A stretch of DNA of 40,257 bases from Halioglobus sp. (lineage in GTDB: Bacteria; Pseudomonadota; Gammaproteobacteria; Pseudomonadales; Halieaceae), in contig JARFQU010000150.1 in the NCBI GenBank assembly GCA_029287595.1, positions 1 through 40,257 on the forward strand, in the 5' to 3' direction. Under the pieces are notes generated by a model, which had not been told where the DNA came from, did no database searches, and saw only the letters and a list, made by a program, of their open reading frames with translations. This document shows, piece by piece, positions 32,724 through 40,257 of the stretch. How positions within the stretch are numbered: the first letter of the stretch is position 1; the number at the start of each line of letters is the position of its first letter. The translations under genes and the position numbers were made by a program.

Positions 32724-33538
32724 AGCGGCCGTCCACTTTCCTGTACTCAGTGCTGAGCTTTGGCTTCGCCTTTTTGTATATACCTATATTTGTGGTGATG
32801 ACCTACTCGTTCAACGATTCTCGTCTGGCGACGGTATGGGGTGGCTTCTCCACAAGGTGGTATAGCGCCTTGCTGGACAATGACCAGATACTGGACGCAG
32901 CCCTGCTCAGCCTGCAAGTTGCACTGATCAGCGCTACTGTGGCCACCGTGCTGGGAACCCTGGCCGGTTTGGCACTCAATCGTATGGGTAAGTTCCGGGG
33001 CCGCACTGTATTCACCGGCATGATCGCCGCTCCGCTGGTTATGCCCGAAGTTATCACCGGCCTGTCTTTACTGCTGCTGTTTGTGAGCCTGCAGGAGCTG
33101 ACCGGTTGGCCCGCGAGCCGCGGTGCCAATACCATTACCATAGCCCACATCACCTTCTCCATGGCCTACGTGGCGGTTATCGTGCAGTCGCGCCTGGCCG
33201 GCATGGATAACTCCCTGGAGGAGGCTGCCATGGACCTTGGAGGCAGGCCGTTCGCGGTCACTCGCGATATTACCCTGCCGCTGATCGCACCGGCCATGGC
33301 ATCCGGCTGGCTGCTGGCCTTCACCCTGTCGCTGGACGATCTGGTAATTGCCAGTTTCACCTCTGGCGCAGGCGCCAGCACCCTGCCGATGGTTATTTTT
33401 TCCAAGGTAAAGCTGGGGGTCACACCGGAAGTGAATGCCCTGGCGACGCTGGTCATTGCTCTGGTGGCCATCGGCGTTGCGGTGGCCGGCTGGCTGATGT
33501 TCCGGCAACAGCGGCTTGATTCGCCAGCGGCGAAGTGA
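32720..33538 (+). CDS. potI: Polyamine-type ABC transporter permease (PotC/PotI-like)
   Basis: This 272-residue second permease subunit has about six membrane segments. The EAA loop contains NSLEEAAMDLGGRPF and is followed by DITLPLIAPAMASGW; LSLDDLVIASFTSGAG is the conserved PotC/PotI C-terminal segment. It ends the operon that starts with the TetR at 27740. The 78-nt gap after it has no clear terminator. Confidence 0.93.
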   Translation: MKRPSTFLYSVLSFGFAFLYIPIFVVMTYSFNDSRLATVWGGFSTRWYSALLDNDQILDAALLSLQVALISATVATVLGTLAGLALNRMGKFRGRTVFTGMIAAPLVMPEVITGLSLLLLFVSLQELTGWPASRGANTITIAHITFSMAYVAVIVQSRLAGMDNSLEEAAMDLGGRPFAVTRDITLPLIAPAMASGWLLAFTLSLDDLVIASFTSGAGASTLPMVIFSKVKLGVTPEVNALATLVIALVAIGVAVAGWLMFRQQRLDSPAAK

Positions 33539-33616
33539 GCACGCAGCACTGGAGCGCCAGCGCGTTTCGCAATACCATATCCCACTCGTTTTCCCGTCCC
33601 CGACAATAGAGGCCCC

Positions 33617-35605
33617 ATGCAAGCAAACCGAGCACCGCGCAGCTTGTTCAATGACATCCTGGAGTTACTGCAGGAGCGCAAAACCGAACAGGCGCTGGCC
33701 AGCTGTCGCGAGACCTTGTCGCGCTACCCCGATGACATCAATATCCTTGGCTTGCTGGGCGCCACCCTGGGTGATCAGGGTAAATTCGGGGAAGCTGAAA
33801 ATATACTGGGCAAAGTGATAGATCTGGCCCCCACTTTCGCCAAGCCCTATGAGGACCTGGGCACCCTGCTCATGCAGCAACAGCGGGCTGAAGAAGCCAT
33901 TCCCCTGCTGGAAAAATCAGTGCGACTGGATCCCAAGATGGAGGAAGCACACTTCCAACTGGGCAAGGCCCTGGCTATGGTTGGGAGAGGCGAAGAGGCT
34001 GACGCGGCCTTTGAGCGCAGCTTCGCCCTTTCACCTGAACGCGGCATGATGGCGCTCGCTGCAGAGCACCACCAGGCCGGGCGGCTGGAGCAGGCGGAAA
34101 AACTGTGCCGCCAGGTATTGCAGAAAAACCCCGGGCATGTGGACGCCCTGCGCATGCTGGGACTGATCGCTGCCGCTGCCGGCGACCTGGAAGATGCAGA
34201 ACACCTGCTGCGCCAGGCACTGGAAAACGCCCCGGACCATGTGCCCGCCATGTTTGAACTGGGCCGGGTATTAAAAGAGCTGGACCATCACGAACAGGCG
34301 ATAGAAGTCTATCGCGAGATAGTCAAATTGCATCCAGACAACCCCAAGGCCCACTTTCGCCTCGCCGGGGTACTGGGCCCCGCGGCGCTCACCGAGCTGT
34401 CCGCCGCCGCTTACCAGCGCTGCCTGGATCTGGCCCCGCAACATGCAGGTGCCTGGCTGGGCCTGGGTCATATGCTCAAGACCCTGGGTAGACAGGACGA
34501 AGGTATCGAGGCCTATCAACGCTGCATGGAACTCGAACCGGATTTTGGCGAGGCGTACTATAGCCTGGCAAATCTTAAAACCTATCGTTTCGATGACGCA
34601 CAAATACAAGAGATGAAGGAGCGCGTCGCCAGCGAGTCGGTCAAGGAAGTTTCCGAGGTCAATTTTCTGTTCGCGCTGGCAAAAGCGTATGAGGACCGCG
34701 GTGATTTCGATCAGGCGTGGCACTACTACGAACAAGGCAATGACAAGCAGCGCATACTGGTAAGTTATGACCCGGTACAGACCGAGACTGTGAATAGCGA
34801 CCTGATCGAGTTTTTCAATGCGGAGTTTTTCAAAGAGCACCTGAATTCAGGGAACCCGGATCGATCTCCGATTTTTGTCCTGGGCATGCCCCGTTCCGGC
34901 TCCACCCTGGTAGAGCAGATTATCGCCAGCCACTCTCAGGTGGAAGGCACCAGCGAGCTGCCCTATATAGGCAGGATCAGCAAGTCACTGAATCGCAATC
35001 GCGCCGACGGTATGCGCTACCCGCAGGTACTTTCTGAACTGGAACCGCGCCACTTCCATCGCCTGGGCCAGGACTATCTGCAAATGGCCGCCATGCACCG
35101 GGTGGAAGGGACGCCCCGCTTTATCGACAAAATGCCCAACAACTTTCCCAGCGTGGGCCTGATTCACACCATTTTGCCCAATGCAAAAATTATCGATGCC
35201 CGCCGCCACCCCATGGATGCCTGCCTGGGCAACCTGAAACAGCTGTATGCCAAGGGGCAAACGTTCAGCTACGACCAGAACGATATAGGCGAATACTACC
35301 TGCAATACCAGCGCATGATGGATCACTGGGACGAGGTGTTGCCAGGCAAGGTTTTGCGCGTGCAGTATGAGGACACGGTAGCCGATCTGGAGTCACAGGT
35401 CCTTCGTATATTGGAATATCTGGAACTACCCTGGGAGGATGGCTGCCTGAACTTTTATGATACGGAGCGCGCAGTCCGTACCGCCAGCTCGGAACAGGTG
35501 CGCCAGCCCATTTACACCTCGGGCGTGGGTTTCTGGCATAACTATGAGCCCTACCTGGAAGAATTACAGGAAGTTTTGGAACCCATATTGGATCGCTACC
35601 AATAA
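33617..35605 (+). CDS. TPR-repeat protein with C-terminal sulfotransferase domain
   Basis: This 662-residue fusion carries tandem tetratricopeptide repeats over about residues 14-340 (many GxxEEAxxxxxxALxxxP-type units), followed by a linker and a sulfotransferase domain (about 415-655). The PAPS 5'-phosphosulfate loop is VLGMPRSGSTLVEQII (G423-S429 core), and the 3'-phosphate segment is DARRHPMDACLG. It would transfer sulfate from PAPS to an unknown acceptor, possibly a protein held by the TPR array. GAGG lies 4 nt before the ATG. It is followed 6 nt downstream by two genes on the opposite strand. Similar TPR-sulfotransferases occur beside aspartyl hydroxylases and TonB receptors in marine bacteria, as here. 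Confidence 0.88.
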   Translation: MQANRAPRSLFNDILELLQERKTEQALASCRETLSRYPDDINILGLLGATLGDQGKFGEAENILGKVIDLAPTFAKPYEDLGTLLMQQQRAEEAIPLLEKSVRLDPKMEEAHFQLGKALAMVGRGEEADAAFERSFALSPERGMMALAAEHHQAGRLEQAEKLCRQVLQKNPGHVDALRMLGLIAAAAGDLEDAEHLLRQALENAPDHVPAMFELGRVLKELDHHEQAIEVYREIVKLHPDNPKAHFRLAGVLGPAALTELSAAAYQRCLDLAPQHAGAWLGLGHMLKTLGRQDEGIEAYQRCMELEPDFGEAYYSLANLKTYRFDDAQIQEMKERVASESVKEVSEVNFLFALAKAYEDRGDFDQAWHYYEQGNDKQRILVSYDPVQTETVNSDLIEFFNAEFFKEHLNSGNPDRSPIFVLGMPRSGSTLVEQIIASHSQVEGTSELPYIGRISKSLNRNRADGMRYPQVLSELEPRHFHRLGQDYLQMAAMHRVEGTPRFIDKMPNNFPSVGLIHTILPNAKIIDARRHPMDACLGNLKQLYAKGQTFSYDQNDIGEYYLQYQRMMDHWDEVLPGKVLRVQYEDTVADLESQVLRILEYLELPWEDGCLNFYDTERAVRTASSEQVRQPIYTSGVGFWHNYEPYLEELQEVLEPILDRYQ

Positions 35606-35611
35606 ACCGGC

Positions 35612-36529
35612 TCAGCTGAATGGCCACACTTCCAGACCGTGGATGGCGTTACGAATATCCTTGCTCAGGGTGACGATGCTGCGGGTGCGTGCCTGCTCCA
35701 GGTCGTGCAGGGCTATGGTTGATGGCGAGGAACCGGCGGCCACCAGGTTATTATCGATAAGGCACAGTCCCCGCCCGAAGCCGACCCTGGCGATGCGCGA
35801 GTCATCCAGCTCGGTATGGGTTAATTCCTCCAGCTTGAATTGCGGCACCGCAAAACTGACCTCCCGGTCCCGCGTTACCAGGCGCACACAATCCGCTACG
35901 GTATCGTTGAACAAAACCCCTCCCGCAAACGGCCGGGCATTGTGCATTCCCCGTGGCAGGCTGACTATGCGTTTGAGTGTTCTCCCATCGAAGCGCACCA
36001 TGGCACTGGTTTTCAGACCACTCAGATACATGCCACTGTCATCGCAAAACACATTATTGAGGTGCAGTTGATTACCCGGCGACGGCCCCATCTCACCCTC
36101 GGGGTCAAAAGGGCCGCCCTGGTAGCCACTGCCCACACGTACGACATGCAGGCCAAAGCAGAAGCGATTGTGATCCAGGTCAAAACCCAGGATGGCATCA
36201 AAACCGGTAGAGGTAAGATACAAGCGCCGCTGGTAGACGAAAATTTCATGGCAGTGCATCAGGTAGGGATTGCGGTAAGAAGCCTGCAGCTCGAAGTGCC
36301 GGTTGTACACGAACAATTCATTGCTGGCCGCAATAAATACTCTCTCGCCATCAAAGGCGATGCCACGTAAGCCGCGATCCCAGCCTCGGCCCTGCCAGTC
36401 GATATCCGCGCTGTCCCAGTCTATAACCTGCTCAACAGACTGCTCCTGAAAATCAACCAGGTAAACACCCCCATGGCTCTCACCCTGGTGACTGCCCCTG
36501 ACGACCGACGTCGCTATAAGGGTGGTCAT
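35612..36529 (-). CDS. Conserved propeller-like protein, possibly TIGR03032/DUF4915
   Basis: This 305-residue soluble protein has no signal peptide. Repeated units of about 40-45 residues with alternating beta-strand pattern (IAFDGERVFIAASNELFVYN, then RRLYLTSTGFDAILGFDL) suggest a beta-propeller. Distinctive blocks are YLMHCHEIFVY, NQLHLNNVFCDDSGMYLSG and the end HGLEVWPFS, which remind me of the TIGR03032 family of unknown function often found near TPR or sulfotransferase genes. I am not certain of that assignment. Its start overlaps the stop of the aspartyl-hydroxylase gene by 4 nt, so the two are co-translated. Confidence 0.6.
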   Translation of the reverse strand: MTTLIATSVVRGSHQGESHGGVYLVDFQEQSVEQVIDWDSADIDWQGRGWDRGLRGIAFDGERVFIAASNELFVYNRHFELQASYRNPYLMHCHEIFVYQRRLYLTSTGFDAILGFDLDHNRFCFGLHVVRVGSGYQGGPFDPEGEMGPSPGNQLHLNNVFCDDSGMYLSGLKTSAMVRFDGRTLKRIVSLPRGMHNARPFAGGVLFNDTVADCVRLVTRDREVSFAVPQFKLEELTHTELDDSRIARVGFGRGLCLIDNNLVAAGSSPSTIALHDLEQARTRSIVTLSKDIRNAIHGLEVWPFS

Positions 36530-37113
36530 GCCTGGCGCGACTCACCGGGGGCAGGCTCTCTGCTTACATGCTGCGGAGGAACATAGTCGAAGATGAAGTT
36601 GATACGCCCCTCTTTACCTTTGTTCATCACACTGTGCTGTTGCTGGTTGTTAATCTCGTAGACCTTCCCTACCTCCAGCTTGTAAGGCCTGCCGTCGATC
36701 ATGAAACGCACCCTGGGGTTGGTATAGATGGGTATATGAATCCGGTGACCATAGTGAAAAGAAGGATGTTTGTCGCGATGCGGCTTGATGATACCACCGG
36801 CCTCCAGGCGTGCAGCCATCGCGCGAATGATGGTCCCGCCCGGGGGATAATGATCTTCCAGGATACGTTGCATCAGGGGTACGGCCTGTTCTGCCAGCAA
36901 GTCCCAGCCGGCCTCACGCTTTACATCGATATTGGGCCAGCCTGAACCATCGGTGAAAATCATCACTATGGAATTGGTCATCTGGTGCACGTCGTACTGT
37001 GCCTGCCGGTAGGTATTACCCAGCCAGGCCTGTTCATCCTGCGCCAGGATAAGGTCTCGCAAGGCATTGATGTCATATTCGCCGAGTTCGCGAAGAGGAA
37101 CGCCGATATCCAT
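36526..37113 (-). CDS. Aspartyl/asparaginyl beta-hydroxylase-like Fe(II)/2-oxoglutarate dioxygenase
   Basis: This 195-residue protein belongs to the Asp_Arg_Hydrox family. The iron triad is visible as His112 and Asp114 in KPHRDKHP and His160 in QQQHSV; the HRIHIP segment at 123-128 is the usual substrate/co-substrate strand, and Arg170 in KEGRINFIFD would bind 2-oxoglutarate. Such enzymes hydroxylate side chains of peptides or amino acids. The ATG at 37113 has GGAAAG about 8 nt upstream; an in-frame ATG at 37212 would add 33 residues without homology. It is coupled to the propeller-like gene and divergent from the TonB receptor. Confidence 0.82.
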   Translation of the reverse strand: MDIGVPLRELGEYDINALRDLILAQDEQAWLGNTYRQAQYDVHQMTNSIVMIFTDGSGWPNIDVKREAGWDLLAEQAVPLMQRILEDHYPPGGTIIRAMAARLEAGGIIKPHRDKHPSFHYGHRIHIPIYTNPRVRFMIDGRPYKLEVGKVYEINNQQQHSVMNKGKEGRINFIFDYVPPQHVSREPAPGESRQA

Positions 37114-37155
37114 TACAGAGCTTTCCGTTGTAGTCCAAGTGGGGTTCGGAGCCAG

Positions 37156-37182
37156 ATTATGTTGCGTCCAGCATCGAGTCAA
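37156..37182 (-). promoter_or_regulatory. Candidate promoter of the hydroxylase-propeller gene pair
   Basis: On the - strand TTGACT (37182-37177, 5 of 6 to consensus) and CATAAT (37161-37156, 5 of 6) are 15 nt apart, shorter than ideal. They sit 43 nt before the hydroxylase ATG at 37113. Confidence 0.3.
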
Positions 37183-37196
37183 CCGCGCCACATTAA

Positions 37197-37216
37197 ATGA
37201 ATGATGATTCATTCAT
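37197..37216. promoter_or_regulatory. Inverted repeat ATGAATGA-N4-TCATTCAT between hydroxylase and TonB receptor
   Basis: Perfect 8-bp arms (37197-37204 and 37209-37216) flank TGAT. Nested in it is TGAAT-GATG-ATTCA (37198-37211), the same motif seen at 27626-27639. It lies 20 nt upstream of the candidate receptor promoter and 15 nt upstream of the opposing one, in a 188-nt divergent region, so it is a plausible operator for either or both. It does not match a Fur box well. Confidence 0.45.
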
Positions 37217-37235
37217 AATTTGAAGAAAAAGGCAC

Positions 37236-37264
37236 TTGGCTTTTGATTTTTCATACCTTAGGAT
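37236..37264 (+). promoter_or_regulatory. Candidate sigma70 promoter of the TonB receptor gene
   Basis: TTGGCT (37236-37241) and TAGGAT (37259-37264) are spaced by 17 nt, each 4 of 6 to consensus, and lie 37 nt before the ATG at 37302 in AT-rich DNA. Confidence 0.35.
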
Positions 37265-37301
37265 AGGAACGACAATAGACATACCCAAAGGCAAGGGCTT
37301 C

Positions 37302-39773
37302 ATGAATAAAAATCCAAATCAGTCAGGCCTGTCTAGCGAACAAAATATCCCTGTACGGAAAAAGACTCTGGCGCTTATGGTTTCCGCCGTGTTGGGCACC
37401 GGCCAGGTGGGCTACGCCCAGAACGCCATGCTGGAAGAAGTTATTGTCACCGCCAGCAAGCGCAAGGCCAACCTGCAGGACCTGCCGCAGGCCATCACCG
37501 CTTTCACTACCGACGATATAGAACGCCAGGGTTTCGCCACCCTGGATGACTACGCCGGGAAAATTCCCAGCCTGGCCTATGCCCGACGCGAACCCGGCGG
37601 CACCTCGGTGGTATTTCGCGGTGTGGCCTCATCCGGAATTCAGTTCGGCACCAAGCCTTCGGCAGGTGTTTACCTGGATGAACAACCCATTACCCAGGCG
37701 GGCCTCAACCCGGACCCGCGCCTGATCGATATAGAGCGGGTGGAAGCGCTCAGCGGCCCCCAGGGCACGCTATTCGGCGATGCCTCACAGTCCGGCACCC
37801 TGCGCATAATCACCAACAAGCCCGACCCAACCCTGATGGAGGGCTGGATCGAGGGCAGTGTTGCTTACGTCGAGGACAGCGACGACCAGGATACCGACAT
37901 CGCGGGCATGATCAACATTCCCCTGTTCAATGACAAGGTCGCCATTCGCCTGGTGGGCTTTCGCAGCGACGAGGCCGGCTACATAGATAACGTACTGGGG
38001 CAGAACCAACCCGACCAGTGGGCGGAAAACCGCGTTGCGGCCGGATTGCCACTGGGCGCACCCTTTGACAACGCCAACCAGGTGGATGATGACGTCAACT
38101 CGGCGGAGACTGTGGGTGGACGCGCAGCCCTGCGCTGGTTCGTCAACGAAGATTGGACGGTTGATATCGCCGGCGTCATCCAGAATCTGGATGTGGACGG
38201 ATTCGGCGACACCAATGACTTCGTGGGCGAGCGCGAACAGGTACGCTTTGAAGACGAAGAACTGTCCGATGACTGGTACCAGTTGAGCCTGACCCTGGAG
38301 GGCTCCCTGGGATTCGCCGACATGGTGTTGACCGGTAGCTACTTCAACCGGGACATGACCTACGAGGCCGATGCCACCGATTACCAGTTTGACTTCGACC
38401 AGCAATACGACCCGACCTACGTCGCACCCGGCTATTATTATGGGGCAACCATCTACGATTTTACCGGCGCACCCCGTGGCTACGCCATTCAGGACCAGGA
38501 AGACGAGCGCTGGACGGTGGAGGGACGCCTGGCCACCCCGGGGGATTCCAGCAGCCGCTGGAGCGGCCTGGTGGGTTTCTTCTATGGCAAGCTGGAGCGC
38601 GAACAGCTGTTCACTTCCACTGTCCGCAACTTCAGTGATAACGAGTACTACGCGAACCAGGGCTATGACTACCTGAGCTACCTGGCCAACTCGCCCTACT
38701 ACAACCCGAATTACGCCAGCTTCCACAATAACGATACCGAGAACTGGTTCTTTGGTGCCTATGACCTGACCGTAGAGCAAACCGCCGTGTTCGGCGAAGT
38801 CACCTTTGCCGCCACGGAAAAGCTGAGCTTCACCGCGGGCGCGCGCTGGTTTGATTACGAAGAGGATTTTCTGCTGCAACAGGGCGCCCTGCTGGAAGGC
38901 AAGAAGGTCGATGAAGAACGCGACTATCTCTACAACAACGAAAAAACCAATTACAGCGAAGACGACTGGGTACCCAAGCTCAATGTCACCTATCAAATCA
39001 CTGACGATGTCATGACCTACGGCACCTACTCGGAAGGCTTCCGCAGCGGTGGCACCAACTCCTTGCGCGCCTCCTCCATACTACCCAAGACTTACGAATC
39101 CGATAAGCTGAAAAACTATGAGCTGGGGTTCAAGAGCACCTGGCTGGACAATAGTCTGCGTTTCAATGCCGTCGCCTACTTTATGCAGTGGGATGACATG
39201 CAGATACAGGTGAACGACCCGACTATTTTCTCCCTGGGCATCGTGAATTTCTCGGAAGCCGAGGTCAAGGGCTTTGAGGCTGAAGTGGCCTGGATACCTG
39301 CGACAGGCTGGGATATCAGTGCCAACTTTGCGGCGATCAATGCGGAGATTTCTGATGATAACGAGATCTACGCCCCGGATGGTCAACTGATCGCCAGCGT
39401 GGCAGACGGTACCGACCTGCCTATCGCCCCGGACAGCAAGGGCAGCATCGCCATAGAATACAGTTTCCAGTCCCAACTACTGGGGGCCGACCCCTTTATG
39501 CGCCTGGATTGGTCCTACACCGGCGATTCAGTCAATTCCCTGGACGGCACCGAGTCTATTGTTTTCACCACTGGGCCCACCGACCAACCTTCCTATGATA
39601 TAGGCAACTTCCGCATGGGCCTGGACGCGGAGCAATGGAGCGGCACCCTCTACGTGACCAACATCACCGATGAAGTGGCCGAGCAGTTCTACAATAACCG
39701 CTGGGGTTCCCGCCAGAGACTCACCATCAACAAACCGCGCACCATTGGTTTGACCATGCGCTATAAATTCTGA
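37302..39773 (+). CDS. TonB-dependent outer-membrane receptor
   Basis: This 823-residue receptor has a long signal peptide (about 1-39, hydrophobic core LALMVSAVLGTGQ, cleavage after GYA). A TonB box-like EEVIVTASKR is at 45-54. The plug domain (about 58-165) contains AGKIPSLAYARREPG and GTLFGDASQSGTLRIITNKP. The remainder forms a beta-barrel with many aromatic-rich strands and the C-terminal signature TMRYKF ending in Phe. AAGGG stands 5 nt before the ATG; an earlier in-frame start lacks a ribosome site. The substrate is unknown. Neighbours (sulfotransferase, aspartyl hydroxylase, MFS transporter) suggest uptake of an organic molecule rather than simple iron acquisition. Confidence 0.93.
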   Translation: MNKNPNQSGLSSEQNIPVRKKTLALMVSAVLGTGQVGYAQNAMLEEVIVTASKRKANLQDLPQAITAFTTDDIERQGFATLDDYAGKIPSLAYARREPGGTSVVFRGVASSGIQFGTKPSAGVYLDEQPITQAGLNPDPRLIDIERVEALSGPQGTLFGDASQSGTLRIITNKPDPTLMEGWIEGSVAYVEDSDDQDTDIAGMINIPLFNDKVAIRLVGFRSDEAGYIDNVLGQNQPDQWAENRVAAGLPLGAPFDNANQVDDDVNSAETVGGRAALRWFVNEDWTVDIAGVIQNLDVDGFGDTNDFVGEREQVRFEDEELSDDWYQLSLTLEGSLGFADMVLTGSYFNRDMTYEADATDYQFDFDQQYDPTYVAPGYYYGATIYDFTGAPRGYAIQDQEDERWTVEGRLATPGDSSSRWSGLVGFFYGKLEREQLFTSTVRNFSDNEYYANQGYDYLSYLANSPYYNPNYASFHNNDTENWFFGAYDLTVEQTAVFGEVTFAATEKLSFTAGARWFDYEEDFLLQQGALLEGKKVDEERDYLYNNEKTNYSEDDWVPKLNVTYQITDDVMTYGTYSEGFRSGGTNSLRASSILPKTYESDKLKNYELGFKSTWLDNSLRFNAVAYFMQWDDMQIQVNDPTIFSLGIVNFSEAEVKGFEAEVAWIPATGWDISANFAAINAEISDDNEIYAPDGQLIASVADGTDLPIAPDSKGSIAIEYSFQSQLLGADPFMRLDWSYTGDSVNSLDGTESIVFTTGPTDQPSYDIGNFRMGLDAEQWSGTLYVTNITDEVAEQFYNNRWGSRQRLTINKPRTIGLTMRYKF

Positions 39774-39785
39774 GGGCCAGCATAG

Positions 39786-39806
39786 CGCCTGCTCCAGGAG
39801 CGGGCG
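39786..39806. terminator. Hairpin between convergent receptor and MFS genes, possible bidirectional terminator
   Basis: CGCCTGCTCC (39786-39795) and GGAGCGGGCG (39797-39806) are inverted with one T-G wobble, forming a very GC-rich stem in the 46-nt gap between two convergent genes. There is no T tract on either side and the apparent loop is tight, so intrinsic termination is uncertain. Confidence 0.35.
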
Positions 39807-39819
39807 AGTAACCGTAGCG

Positions 39820-40257
39820 CTAATTCCCCTGATTGGCCGCGCCGTCTACCGCCAGCCTGCGCGCCTCTATCTCCCGCATAATTTCTCCATGCCTGTTCAC
39901 GGTCAGCGGGTAGCGGCTGGACACTATCACCGTGGCCGCAAACAACAGGAACATCACCGGCCCCGACATGATGGCCAGGCTCAGCACCGCATCAGCAGGC
40001 ACGGTATCAGGGGAAGCCCCCTGGGGGAATTTGATGATGTCCAGGCCGATGCCGGCAAAAAAACTGCCCAGGCCGTAGCTTGCCTTGGTGGCAAAGGAAC
40101 GCGCCGCGAAAAACAGGCCCTCCTCACGTTTATCGGAATGTAATTCATGCTCATCGATCACGTCGGACAGCATGGAGTCCAACAGGATGATATAGGCGAT
40201 GAAAAACACCTGGGAAATACCGTTCACGGTAAAAATAAAAGCGAATTTGCTGGTAAG
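39820..40257 (-). CDS. MFS transporter, GPH family (C-terminal part, cut by the window edge)
   Basis: The C-terminal 145 residues of a membrane transporter are visible; the frame is open to the end of the window, so the gene starts beyond base 40257. LDSMLSDVIDEHELHSDKREE followed by GLFFAARSFATKASYG is the conserved loop and helix of glycoside-pentoside-hexuronide (MFS_2) carriers. Two to three hydrophobic helices follow, one in VMFLLFAATVIVSS, and a charged tail. The family usually imports glycosides or related organic solutes with a cation. It may take up what the adjacent TonB receptor delivers to the periplasm. Confidence 0.8.
   Translation of the reverse strand, partial: LTSKFAFIFTVNGISQVFFIAYIILLDSMLSDVIDEHELHSDKREEGLFFAARSFATKASYGLGSFFAGIGLDIIKFPQGASPDTVPADAVLSLAIMSGPVMFLLFAATVIVSSRYPLTVNRHGEIMREIEARRLAVDGAANQGN

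Noticed and set aside
37197..37216. Possible Fur box at the TonB receptor
   Set aside because: The palindrome lacks the GATAAT hexamer pattern; only the general AT-rich symmetry resembles a Fur site.
37785..38996. 403-residue open frame on the - strand
   Set aside because: It is wholly antisense to the TonB receptor plug and barrel, whose motifs are unambiguous.
1..40257. CRISPR arrays, insertion sequences, prophage or tRNA genes
   Set aside because: No direct-repeat array, transposase, integrase or tRNA-like sequence was seen on reading both strands.

Overview
The window looks like a chromosomal segment of a marine gammaproteobacterium. I infer a Halieaceae/Spongiibacteraceae-type heterotroph from the GC-rich coding style, the TonB-dependent receptor, the acyclic-terpene (Atu) genes and the dense 1-8 nt gene overlaps; no rRNA or marker gene is present to prove it. 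It is almost fully coding, with no gene-free stretch above about 205 bp and no tRNA, rRNA, CRISPR array, phage or insertion sequence that I could see.

Region 1 (1-7534) holds an atuA-atuC-atuE-atuF operon: the geranyl-CoA carboxylase type of acyclic-terpenoid or branched acyl-CoA degradation. An AraC-type regulator faces it. The operon start lies outside the window.

Region 2 (7653-33538) is the core of interest: a large amine or N-methyl-compound catabolic island. A three-gene module (PYROXD2-like FAD oxidoreductase, second PYROXD2-like FAD oxidoreductase, GcvT-like folate-dependent aminomethyltransferase) is present twice in the same order. Copy A is on + at 7653-12023 and copy B on - at 27535-23180. 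Both copies have the same 8-nt overlap between the two FAD genes. Around them are a PuuB-like amine oxidase, PurU (10-formyl-THF hydrolase), two class III aminotransferases, a Rieske oxygenase with the Glu seen in quaternary-amine monooxygenases, a PuuA/GlnA-like gamma-glutamyl-amine synthetase, an ADP-forming acyl-CoA synthetase, an acyl-CoA dehydrogenase, a complete PotFGHI-like polyamine ABC importer and two BetI-like TetR regulators, one fused to a GNAT acetyltransferase. My reading is as follows. The importer brings in an N-methylated amine, betaine or polyamine. The Rieske enzyme and the paired FAD enzymes remove N-methyl groups. The GcvT-like protein captures the one-carbon unit on THF and PurU recycles the folate. 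Glutamylation, oxidation and transamination remove the amine, and the acyl-CoA enzymes take the carbon skeleton. The substrate is unknown.

Region 3 (33617-40257) carries a TPR-sulfotransferase fusion, a conserved propeller-like protein, an aspartyl/asparaginyl beta-hydroxylase, a TonB-dependent receptor and the end of a GPH-type MFS transporter. This may be an uptake or peptide-modification locus. An inverted repeat TGAAT-N4-ATTCA occurs in front of both the polyamine-importer operon and the TonB receptor, a possible regulatory link between regions 2 and 3.
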